Source: Pseudomonadota bacterium (GTDB lineage Bacteria > Pseudomonadota > Alphaproteobacteria > Rhodospirillales > Magnetospirillaceae). From it: a stretch of DNA of 64,000 bases. Shown here piece by piece: positions 35,414-43,466 of the stretch (the first letter of the stretch is position 1; each line of letters starts with the position of its first letter). The notes below the pieces were generated by a model. The model saw nothing but the letters and a program-made list of their open reading frames with translations, did not search any database and had not been told where the DNA came from. Location: NCBI GenBank assembly GCA_023426365.1, contig JAFAAW010000092.1, positions 1 through 64,000 of the forward strand, read 5' to 3'. Position numbers and translations under genes: made by a program.

Positions 35414-38400
35414 ATGTTCGATATTTTCATCAAGCGGCCGGTCCTGGCGAGCGTGGTCAGCCTGCTGATCCTGTTCATCGGCCTGCGCGCCTTCATGATG
35501 CTGCCGGTGCGGCAGTATCCCGAGATGAAGAACACGGTGATCACCATCACCACCACCTTCCCGGGCGCGGATTCCGACCTGATCCAGGGCTTCATCACCC
35601 AGCCGATCCAAAAGGCGGTGGCGACCGCCTCGGGCCTTGATTACCTGACCTCGCGGTCCCTGCAGGGCATGAGCGAGATCAAGGCCCACGTGCGGCTGAA
35701 CGAAGACCCCGACGCCGCCATGACCGAGGTGATGAGCAAGGTCAACGAGGTGCGCAGCGTGCTGCCGCGCGGCATCAACGACCCCATCATCAAGAAGGAA
35801 ACCGGACAGACCTTCGCCTCGGCCTATCTGGCGTTCTCGTCCGACCGCATGAGCCAGCAACAGATCACCGACTACGTCACCCGCGTGGTCCAGCCCAAGC
35901 TGTCGGCGGTGCCGGGCGTGGCCAATCCCGAATTGTTCGGCGGCCAGAAATTTTCCATGCGTGTCTGGCTCGACCCGGAAAAGCTGGCCCAGTTCGGCAT
36001 GAGCACCGACGACGTGCGCGCGGCGCTCACCTCCAACAACTACAGCTCGGCCGCCGGCTCGACCAAGGGGTCGTACGACGTGGTCACCACCCAGGCCGAC
36101 ACCGACCTCAAATCGGTCGAGGAGTTCAAGCAACTGGTGGTCCGCAATGTGGGCACCCGGCTGATCCGGCTGGGCGACATCGCCGACGTCACCCTGGGCG
36201 CGGAAAGCGACGACATGAGCGTGTTCGCCAGCGGCGAGCGCGCCATCTTCATCGGCGTCTACACCACCCCCGAGGCCAACCCGCTGACGGTCATCAAGGA
36301 AGTGCGCGAAAGCGCCCTGCCCGCCATCGTCAGCCAGTTGCCGCCCGGCCTGACCGCCAAGGTGGCCTATGATTCCACCGTGTTCATCGATGCCGCCATC
36401 CGCGAGGTGATCAAGACCATCGTGGAGGCCGCCATCATCGTCATGGTGGTCATCTACCTGTTCATGGGCAGCCTGCGCTCGGTCGCCATTCCGGTGGTCA
36501 CGGTGCCGCTGTCGCTGATCGGCGTCGGCGTGTTCCTGATGGCGCTGGGCTTTTCCATCAACCTGCTGACGCTGCTGGCCATGGTGCTGGCCATCGGCCT
36601 GGTGGTGGACGACGCCATCGTGGTGGTGGAAAACGTCCACCGCCATATCGAGGAGGGATTATCACCCTTCCAGGCGGCCATCGTGGGCACGCGCGAGATC
36701 GCCGGGCCGGTCATCTCCATGACCATCACCCTGGCCGCCGTGTACGCCCCCATCGCCTTCATGGGCGGTCTGACCGGCTCGCTGTTCAAGGAATTCGCGC
36801 TCACCCTGGCCGGGGCGGTGATCATCTCGGGCGTCATCGCGCTGACGCTGTCGCCCATGATGTCGTCGCTGATCCTCAAGCACGAAACCGACCGCAAGGG
36901 CCTTTCGGCCCGCATCGACGCCACCTTCGACCGTGTGCGCGCGGTGTACGAGCGCTGGCTGGCGGCGTCGCTGCGCGACCGCCCCACCACCTTGCTGTTC
37001 GCGCTGATCGTGCTGGTCAGCCTGCCGTTCCTGTTCCTGGCGGTGCCCACCGAACTGGCCCCGGAAGAGGACCAGGGCGTGGTGTTCACCGCGTTCAACG
37101 GCCCGGCTTCGGCCAACACCGAGTTCATGGAGGTGTTCAGCCACGAGATCGACACCAAGCTGCGCGGCAAGTTTCCCGAGATCGAGGATTCGTTCCTGAT
37201 CAACGGCGTCGGCGCCATGAGCAGCGGCTTCGGCGGCGTGGTCCTGAAGCCGTGGGACGAGCGCACGCGCCAGGCCAAGGCGCTGACCGCCGAATTCCAG
37301 CAGGAACTGAACACGGTGTCGGGCGTCAAGGCGTCGGTGTTCCCGCCGCCGGCGCTGCCGGGCGTGGACGGCCTGCCGGTGCAATTCGTCATCTCGGCCA
37401 TCGCCGATTACCGCCAGCTCGAGGAAGTGCAGGCGGAGCTGATGAAGCGGGCCGCCGCCTCGGGCATGTTCGCCTTCATCGACGCCGACCTGAAGTTCGA
37501 AAGCCCGCAGACCAAGGTGACCATCGACCGCGACAAGGCGGCCGCCTATGGCATCACCCTGCAACAGGTGGGCGACGCGTTGGCGACCATGACCGGCGGC
37601 AACTATGTCAACCTGGTCAACCTGCAAGGCCGCTCCTATCAGGTGATCCCGCAGGTTCCGCGCGAATACCGCCTGGACCCGCAGCAACTGGGCCGCTTCC
37701 ACGTCCGCGCGGCGGATGGCACGCCCATCCCGCTGTCGTCGCTGATCTCGCTGGGTCACGCGGTGCAGCCGGTGTCGCTCAACCAGTTCAACCAGTTGAA
37801 CTCGGTCACCATCTCGGCCTTCCCCATGCCGGGCGTGACCCTGGGACAGGCGCTCGGCTTCCTCGAGGACACCGCGCACGAGGTGCTGCCCAAGGGCTAC
37901 ACCATCGACCACGCCGGCCAGTCACGCCAGTACGTGCAGGAGGGCAACGCGCTGGCCGTCACCTTCGTGTTCGCGCTGCTCATCATCTTCCTGGTGCTGG
38001 CGGCCCAGTTCGAGAGCTTCCGCGACCCGCTGGTGATCATGGTGTCGGTGCCGCTGTCCATCTGCGGCGCGCTGATCCCGTTGGCGCTGGGCGTGGCCAC
38101 CATGAACATCTACACCCAGGTGGGATTGGTGACGCTGATCGGCCTGATCACCAAGCACGGCATCCTGATCTGCGAAGTGGCGCGCGAGCGCCAGGAGCAG
38201 GAGGGGCTGAACCGCACCGAGGCGGTCATGGTGGCGGCCGGACTGCGCCTGCGCCCCATCCTGATGACCACCGCGGCCATGGTGGCGGGCCTGATCCCGC
38301 TGCTGCTGGCCGACGGCGCGGGCGCGGCCAGCCGCTTCTCCATCGCGCTGGTGATCGTGGCCGGCATGAGCATCGGTACGCTGTTCACCCTGTTCGTGCT

Positions 38401-38506
38401 GCCGGTGATCTATACCCTGCTCGCCACCGACCGGCGCAAGCCGACGCGCGAAGAGCTGGACAGCAAGCTCCACAAGGCGTTCGAACCCGCCGAGGCGGGC
38501 GAGTAG
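35414..38506 (+). CDS. RND multidrug efflux pump (HAE-1 family)
   Basis: A 1030-aa inner-membrane proton-driven pump. MFDIFIKRPVLASVVSLLI is the standard first helix; the family motif GLVVDDAIVVVENVHRH holds the proton-relay acidic pair in helix 4. The protein has 12 membrane segments and two large periplasmic loops. With the adaptor it forms a complete RND pair under the TetR gene. A terminator follows. No outer-membrane factor is encoded nearby. Confidence 0.93.
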   Translation: MFDIFIKRPVLASVVSLLILFIGLRAFMMLPVRQYPEMKNTVITITTTFPGADSDLIQGFITQPIQKAVATASGLDYLTSRSLQGMSEIKAHVRLNEDPDAAMTEVMSKVNEVRSVLPRGINDPIIKKETGQTFASAYLAFSSDRMSQQQITDYVTRVVQPKLSAVPGVANPELFGGQKFSMRVWLDPEKLAQFGMSTDDVRAALTSNNYSSAAGSTKGSYDVVTTQADTDLKSVEEFKQLVVRNVGTRLIRLGDIADVTLGAESDDMSVFASGERAIFIGVYTTPEANPLTVIKEVRESALPAIVSQLPPGLTAKVAYDSTVFIDAAIREVIKTIVEAAIIVMVVIYLFMGSLRSVAIPVVTVPLSLIGVGVFLMALGFSINLLTLLAMVLAIGLVVDDAIVVVENVHRHIEEGLSPFQAAIVGTREIAGPVISMTITLAAVYAPIAFMGGLTGSLFKEFALTLAGAVIISGVIALTLSPMMSSLILKHETDRKGLSARIDATFDRVRAVYERWLAASLRDRPTTLLFALIVLVSLPFLFLAVPTELAPEEDQGVVFTAFNGPASANTEFMEVFSHEIDTKLRGKFPEIEDSFLINGVGAMSSGFGGVVLKPWDERTRQAKALTAEFQQELNTVSGVKASVFPPPALPGVDGLPVQFVISAIADYRQLEEVQAELMKRAAASGMFAFIDADLKFESPQTKVTIDRDKAAAYGITLQQVGDALATMTGGNYVNLVNLQGRSYQVIPQVPREYRLDPQQLGRFHVRAADGTPIPLSSLISLGHAVQPVSLNQFNQLNSVTISAFPMPGVTLGQALGFLEDTAHEVLPKGYTIDHAGQSRQYVQEGNALAVTFVFALLIIFLVLAAQFESFRDPLVIMVSVPLSICGALIPLALGVATMNIYTQVGLVTLIGLITKHGILICEVARERQEQEGLNRTEAVMVAAGLRLRPILMTTAAMVAGLIPLLLADGAGAASRFSIALVIVAGMSIGTLFTLFVLPVIYTLLATDRRKPTREELDSKLHKAFEPAEAGE

Positions 38507-38517
38507 GTCGATCGGGC

Positions 38518-38550
38518 AAGTGGCCGGGCAAGTCCCGGCCACTTCTTTTT
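38518..38550 (+). terminator. rho-independent terminator after RND operon
   Basis: AAGTGGCCGGG pairs with CCCGGCCACTT around a 5-nt loop; CTTTTT follows. Confidence 0.9.
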
Positions 38551-38704
38551 CGGGGCCGCAGCATCGCCGCCCATCCCATTGATTTCGCACAATCCGTCAA
38601 CCGGATTAACGACCGTCGGACGGGCTGAGCGCGCACAAGTCGGGGGCGGGAACCATTGCCCGGCGGGGGCGTCCATCCTTGCGAGCAAGCAAGGAGGCCT
38701 TTCG

Positions 38705-38995
38705 ATGACAACCCGCGTTGTCGCCCTGCTGGCCGCCGCCATGGCGGCCACCCTGTTGCCCACCGCCGTCGCCTTCGCCCAAGTGGAGCACGCCCAGCGC
38801 GTCGCCATGGAAGTGGCCATCCGGCGCGCCCAGGTCCGCGCCGCCCTCTGCGAGCAACAGCAGCAGGCCGTCACCCCGCCCCGTCCGGGCACGGTGCAGA
38901 CGGCGCCGAGGCTGCCGTCCTCGCCGCCGGTCGGCACCGCCGGGCCGGTTCCCCTGGGGGATTGTTCCAGGGGGCTGTGGCCGTTGGGGCGGTGA
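38705..38995 (+). CDS. small exported protein
   Basis: A 96-aa protein with AAGGAGG before the ATG. The signal peptide ends about residue 25 (VAFAQ). The mature part has a helical EHAQRVAMEVAIRRAQVRA segment, then a Pro-rich tail with two Cys. No family recognised. Confidence 0.5.
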   Translation: MTTRVVALLAAAMAATLLPTAVAFAQVEHAQRVAMEVAIRRAQVRAALCEQQQQAVTPPRPGTVQTAPRLPSSPPVGTAGPVPLGDCSRGLWPLGR

Positions 38996-39082
38996 TATCC
39001 CCTTGCGCACTCGTGCCCAGGGGCGCGGGCGCGTTATGACCATCCGGCTTCCGGCCGCACGCCAACGGCGGGAAGCGCCGGG

Positions 39083-39139
39083 GGAGGGTGAGGGCTGCCG
39101 GGCTCCCTGTGCCAACAGCCGGCCTCCTCACCCTCCTTT
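39083..39139. terminator. hairpin between convergent genes
   Basis: GGAGGGTGAGG (39083-39093) pairs perfectly with CCTCACCCTCC (39126-39136), with extra GC pairing inside, followed by TTT. It lies between the 96-aa exported-protein gene and the convergent CHRD/RTX gene. Confidence 0.55.
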
Positions 39140-39146
39140 CCCCCCC

Positions 39147-40184
39147 TCAGGAGAACCACTCGGCGGCGTCAGCCGGCGAACTGACATGAATTCCCAGCAG
39201 CAGCACGCCCTGGGTGGCGGGGTCCTCGATGGCGCCGGTGCCCTGGATCACCCACGTGCCCTGGGCGGTGTTATGCAGCACCAGCGCCGCCGAGGGGTCG
39301 TCGTGGGAAAAGGTCAGGCGGTCGCCCTGGGCCGCGTTGAAATCCGTGATCACATCCTTGCCCTGGCCGACCAGGAAGTGGTCGGCGCCGGCACCGCCCA
39401 CCAGATCGTCGTCGCCCTGGCCACCGGCCAGGATGTCGTCGCCGCGCCCGCCAACCAGGATGTCGTCCCCGTGCCCGCCGATCAGGCGGTCGGCCCCGTC
39501 GCCGCCGACCAGCCGGACGCCCGCCGTCGATTGCGCCGCCGCCGTCGCGGTGTCGGTGGCCCCCACGTTGGTTGCCGAGGCGTCCTGGCCATGCAGGGGG
39601 GCGGTGCCCACCGGCAACGTGGCCTTGTAGCCGGCGCTGCCGTCAACCTCGCCTGACGTTCCGGCCCCCTCGCCCGCGCGCACGCTCAGGCCATGCACCT
39701 CGACCGAACGGAAATCCAGCGGCAGCAGCGTGTCCAGCGTGCCGGCCGGCAGATCGGCCAGGGCAAAGCTCTTGTCCACGGTGACGTGACCATCGGCGGG
39801 CGCGACCGGGCTGCCCAGATCCAGCAGAACGGGACCGGCCACCTTCTGCGCCTCGCCCAGCTCGACAAAGCCGTCGCGGTCGGCATCCACGCTTGAGGTC
39901 AGCGGCAAGGTGTCGAGCGGGGTGCCTGCCGCGTCGCTGAGGCCGTGGATGTGCATGGCATGGGCCTGGTTCGCCTCCAGCCCGGTGACATCGGCCTGGA
40001 CCCGCAGGGTCTCACCGTCCAGCGTGACGCGCACGGTGCCGCTGATGCCCGATCCGTTCACCGGGGTGAAAGTGGCGGTCATGACCTGCGGCTCCGCCAG
40101 CAGGATGTCATCGCCGCGCCCCCCGACCACCGCGCCCGTGCCGGTACCCACTGTGATCGCCGATTGGGAAGTGCCGTTCGCCAT
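39147..40184 (-). CDS. CHRD-like / RTX calcium-binding protein
   Basis: A 345-aa protein. The start has GGAGGTC upstream. Residues about 30-170 look like a CHRD-type domain (SGTVRVTLDGETLRVQ, NQAHAMHIHGLSD). From about 220 to 275 come four or five RTX nonapeptides (GGHGDDILVGGRGDDILAGG). There is no N-terminal signal peptide, as expected for a type I secretion substrate with a C-terminal signal. No HlyD/TolC-type genes are adjacent. Confidence 0.75.
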   Translation of the reverse strand: MANGTSQSAITVGTGTGAVVGGRGDDILLAEPQVMTATFTPVNGSGISGTVRVTLDGETLRVQADVTGLEANQAHAMHIHGLSDAAGTPLDTLPLTSSVDADRDGFVELGEAQKVAGPVLLDLGSPVAPADGHVTVDKSFALADLPAGTLDTLLPLDFRSVEVHGLSVRAGEGAGTSGEVDGSAGYKATLPVGTAPLHGQDASATNVGATDTATAAAQSTAGVRLVGGDGADRLIGGHGDDILVGGRGDDILAGGQGDDDLVGGAGADHFLVGQGKDVITDFNAAQGDRLTFSHDDPSAALVLHNTAQGTWVIQGTGAIEDPATQGVLLLGIHVSSPADAAEWFS

Positions 40185-40407
40185 GGTGTTAGACCTCCGG
40201 TTCATTTTACCCGGCGTCCAACACCTTGTAGCGGCGATGGTTCTGGTGCGCGCGCCGGACTGGACAATGGTGCCGCCCCCCTATCCGCGCGCGCGGGTGC
40301 CAAGGGGCCTATGCCGTACCGGTCGGCAGCCCCCGTCCGGCCGGATTTCCCCGCCCCGCCCCCGACCCTAGATGCAGGTGAGACGAACCATCGCGGAAAG
40401 CCGTCCC

Positions 40408-41175
40408 ATGAAGGTTATCATTCTTGCCGCCGGCCAGGGTCGCCGCCTGTTGCCTTGGACCCACCACATTCCCAAATGCCTGCTGCCCTTCGCCGGGCGG
40501 TCGCTGCTGGCTTGGCAATTGTCCACCCTGGCCGCAACCGCGGTTGACGAGGTGGTGGTGATCACCGGCTTCGCCGCCGACAAGGTCGAGGCGGAAGTGA
40601 CCCGCGAGCGCCCCAGCAGCCTTTGTGTTTCAACGCTTTACAATCCGTTCTTCGGCGTCGCCGACAACATCGCCAGTTGCTGGGCCGCCCGCGATCACCT
40701 GTGCGGCGATGTCGCCATCGTCAATGGCGACACCCTGTTCGATCCCGAGGTGCTGATCCGTGTGCGCAACGGCGCCCAGGCCCCCATCACCGTCACCACC
40801 GACGTCAAGCCGGTTTACGACGCCGACGACGTGAAGGTGCAAATCCGCGACGGCCGGGTGGCCCGCATCGGCAAGACCCTGACGCCCGAGGCCACCGACG
40901 CGGAATCCGTGGGCGTGGTCCATCTGCAGGGCGTGGGCGGACCGCTGCTTGCGGCGGCGGTTGACAGCGTGATGCGCCAGCCGCGCGGGGTTTCCCGCTG
41001 GTTCCTGGCGGCGGTTGACGATCTGGCCGCCCATGGTGTGGTGGCGCCGTTCTCCGTCGCCGGGCTGGACTGGACCGAAGTGGATTACCCCGGCGATCTG
41101 GGCCGGGCCGAGTTGCTGGCGCGCGGCTGGGTCCATCGGGAAAAGCGCAAACTGGCGGCAACCGCCATGCCCTAG
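40408..41175 (+). CDS. nucleotidyltransferase, LicC/GlmU-like
   Basis: A 255-aa sugar- or alcohol-phosphate nucleotidyltransferase. The N-terminal VIILAAGQGRRLLPWTHHIPKCLL is the G-x-G-x-R and PK signature; GDTLFDPEV is the metal-binding Asp region. Proteins of this shape charge phosphocholine, inositol phosphate or sugar phosphates with CTP or other NTPs. It faces a MobA-like gene and lies 0.9 kb from a CDP-alcohol-phosphotransferase-like gene, suggesting lipid head-group or osmolyte synthesis. Confidence 0.75.
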   Translation: MKVIILAAGQGRRLLPWTHHIPKCLLPFAGRSLLAWQLSTLAATAVDEVVVITGFAADKVEAEVTRERPSSLCVSTLYNPFFGVADNIASCWAARDHLCGDVAIVNGDTLFDPEVLIRVRNGAQAPITVTTDVKPVYDADDVKVQIRDGRVARIGKTLTPEATDAESVGVVHLQGVGGPLLAAAVDSVMRQPRGVSRWFLAAVDDLAAHGVVAPFSVAGLDWTEVDYPGDLGRAELLARGWVHREKRKLAATAMP

Positions 41176-41945
41176 GGGCGCGCGACCAGGATGCTTTCCG
41201 CCAGCCGCAGATCCTCGGGCCAGTCCACGTCCAGCGCCGCCTCGGGCGACGCCATCTCCACCACCGCCAGCCGCGCCCCCACCCGGCGCGACAATCGCCG
41301 CGCGGCACCATCCACCGTCAGCAGGCCCAGCGACCACAGCAGGCGCGATCCCATGCCCAGCGCACCGATCATGGCGGCGGGATCGGTGCGGGCGGCGTCC
41401 ATGCGCGTCCACACCCGCACGGCCGCCCGCGCCGGCGCACCGGCCAGCAGGAACAGATTGCAGCCGGTCACCCGCGCCCGGCGGAAACGCATATAGACCC
41501 GCCGGGCCTGGGGATAGGCGGCGCGCACCACCTCGCGCCGGGCCACCGCCACCGCGCCGTCGGCATCGGCCGGGACCTTGCCCAGGAATTCCGCCACGAT
41601 GGCGGGCGTCAACAGCGGGTTGTCGGCGGTGGTGATCAGGAGCGGCGGCACCACCGCGTCCAGCACCGCCTCGACCGTATCGCCGATGGTGGGAAAGGCG
41701 GCCACCGGCACCACCCGCTGAGGCGTCATGAACGTGACCTCATTGCCCAAGGTGCGCCAGTCGGCGGCCACCAGCACACGGCCGACCAGCGGGCTGGCGC
41801 GCAAGGCGTCCACCACCCATTCCCCCATGGGACGCCCCGCCACCGGCACCACCACCTTGTGCGGCACGTCGAAGGCATTAGCCAGCGGGTCGCCGCCCTT
41901 GCGCGGGCCGGCCAGCACCAAGGCGGTCAGCGTCGGCGCCCTCAT
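41172..41945 (-). CDS. MobA-like NTP transferase domain protein
   Basis: A 257-aa protein of the nucleotidyltransferase superfamily (MobA-like): TALVLAGPRKGGDPLAN at the N-terminus, with VPVAGRPMGEWVVDAL and TTADNPLLTPAIVAEFL later. The GPRKG region departs from the usual GGxSxRMG loop. Its 3' end overlaps the convergent nucleotidyltransferase gene by 4 bp. Substrate unknown. The start with AAGGGA upstream was used; an ATG nine codons earlier is possible. Confidence 0.65.
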   Translation of the reverse strand: MRAPTLTALVLAGPRKGGDPLANAFDVPHKVVVPVAGRPMGEWVVDALRASPLVGRVLVAADWRTLGNEVTFMTPQRVVPVAAFPTIGDTVEAVLDAVVPPLLITTADNPLLTPAIVAEFLGKVPADADGAVAVARREVVRAAYPQARRVYMRFRRARVTGCNLFLLAGAPARAAVRVWTRMDAARTDPAAMIGALGMGSRLLWSLGLLTVDGAARRLSRRVGARLAVVEMASPEAALDVDWPEDLRLAESILVARP

Positions 41946-42071
41946 GCGCGTTCCCTTGCCATCATGGCCCATGGAACAAACGGCCGGGGGGTGCTCGGGT
42001 TCGCCCGGTGCCGAAGGCGATACCCCGGCTGGCCCCTGGCCGCCCGGCGGCACGCCGGGCTATGCAGTCCC

Positions 42072-43223
42072 ATGACCGAAACCGCCCCCACCGCCCCACG
42101 CCGGCATGCGGCTGCCGCCCGCTGGATCGGCCATAGCCCCGTCCTGGTGTGGGGCAGCACGCCGGTGGACCGGCTGCGCCGGTCGCTGGCCCGCGCCGGG
42201 GTTTGGGATGCCGCCCCGTGGACCGGCCGGCCGCCGGCCGGCGGCGACACCGTGCTGATGTTGCGGGGCGACCACGTCTACGACGACGCGCTGATCGCCG
42301 CCCTGGTCCGGGGCGCGCCGGTAGCGGTGGTGCGGGGTGACGGCCAGCCCACCGCCGCGCTGGTCGGCCGCGAACAGGCGGCCGCGATGGCCGCCGTGCT
42401 GGACGGAAACGGGACCATGCCCGCCGGCCTGCCCCTGCGGCGGGGCCGCCAGCTTGTCGCCGCGGCCGAGCTTGCGCGTCGGCGCGGTTCCGGCCCGCTG
42501 GTCATGCCGGTCACGCCCGAGACCCGGCGCACGGTGGAGGACCGTCTGTTCGACCAGGCCAGCCCTGCCATCGCCGACGCCGTCAGCCTGGCGGTGTGGC
42601 CCACTCCGGCGCGGGCGCTGGCGCGCCTGGTGGTCGGGCTGAACCTGTCGCCCGGCCACGTCACCGCGCTCAACCTGCTGCTGGCCGCACTGACCGCGCT
42701 GCTGCTGCACGCCGGCTGGCTGGGCACCGGGCTGACGGTGGCGTGGCTGACCAGTCTGGTTGATGCGGTTGACGGCCGGCTGGCGCGGCTGACGCTGTCG
42801 TTTTCCCAGGTGCGCGCCGGCGTGGGGCATGCGGTGGCGCTGCTTCACCCACCGCTATGGTGGTGGGGTTGGTGGTCGGGCGATGGCGGCGACGCCCTTC
42901 CCATGCTGATCCTGGTGGCGGGCAGCATCCTGCTGCCGGCGGGCGAGGCCCTGTTCCGCTGGCGCGCCGGCTTTGCCCTGCACGAATGGCGGCGCTTCGA
43001 CAGCGTGTTCCGGCTGGTGGCGGCCGGCCGCAACATGCTGCTGGTGCCTTTGACCCTGGGGCTGATCGCCGGCATGCCGGCCATGGGCTTTTGGGCGGCG
43101 GCGGGGTGGCAGGGCCTTACCCTGATGGTACAGGCCCTGCGGCTGGGACAGGCGCGCCGTACCCCACCGGAGTCATGGCTGTGCCGCGAGGACTGGAAAG
43201 CCCCCGACCCCGCCCCCATGTGA
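42072..43223 (+). CDS. nucleotidyltransferase-like + CDP-alcohol phosphotransferase-like fusion
   Basis: A 383-aa protein. The first 180 residues resemble a degenerate nucleotidyltransferase (VLMLRGDHVYDDALIAALV). The second half has several membrane helices and the first part of the CDP-alcohol phosphotransferase signature, DAVDGRLAR. The following aspartates of the consensus (G-x3-D-x3-D) are missing: the segment reads RAGVGHAVAL. It resembles the archaeal IPCT-DIPPS fusion layout but may be inactive or changed in chemistry. A terminator follows. Confidence 0.6.
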   Translation: MTETAPTAPRRHAAAARWIGHSPVLVWGSTPVDRLRRSLARAGVWDAAPWTGRPPAGGDTVLMLRGDHVYDDALIAALVRGAPVAVVRGDGQPTAALVGREQAAAMAAVLDGNGTMPAGLPLRRGRQLVAAAELARRRGSGPLVMPVTPETRRTVEDRLFDQASPAIADAVSLAVWPTPARALARLVVGLNLSPGHVTALNLLLAALTALLLHAGWLGTGLTVAWLTSLVDAVDGRLARLTLSFSQVRAGVGHAVALLHPPLWWWGWWSGDGGDALPMLILVAGSILLPAGEALFRWRAGFALHEWRRFDSVFRLVAAGRNMLLVPLTLGLIAGMPAMGFWAAAGWQGLTLMVQALRLGQARRTPPESWLCREDWKAPDPAPM

Positions 43224-43260
43224 AGGATCATGAGGCGACGTTGAACGCCATGGTCGACTG

Positions 43261-43291
43261 GCCCCCTTCCCCAACTGGAAGGGGGCTTTTT
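43261..43291 (+). terminator. rho-independent terminator
   Basis: GCCCCCTTCC pairs with GGAAGGGGGC around a 6-nt loop, then TTTTT. Confidence 0.88.
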
Positions 43292-43331
43292 CTTGTTCTT
43301 GCCCCGTCAACCGGAGTTGCCATACCGACTA

Positions 43332-43466
43332 CAGCAACGCGCCCTAACTATGAGGCGCGTTGCTGGGGCGCCCGTTGCGGGCGCGGCCAAGCCACCGGAG
43401 GCAGCGCCCGGCGAGGGCAAAAGTTACAAGGATCAGACCGTGAGGCACATATGGGCATCACGGTCT
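43332..43466 (+). repeat. intergenic hairpin element, copy C
   Basis: Head arms CAGCAACGCGCC (43332-43343) and GGCGCGTTGCTG (43354-43365); core with GGCGCCCGTTGCGGGCGC, GGCCAAGCC, GCGCCCGGCG; tail arms AGACCGTGA (43435-43443) and TCACGGTCT (43458-43466). The tail reaches into the nirN stop codon. It lies after the fusion gene, convergent with nirN. Confidence 0.72.

Noticed and set aside
34259..36646. Minus-strand open frame of 795 codons
   Set aside because: It is antisense to the RND adaptor and pump, with His/Asp/Gly-rich shadow composition.
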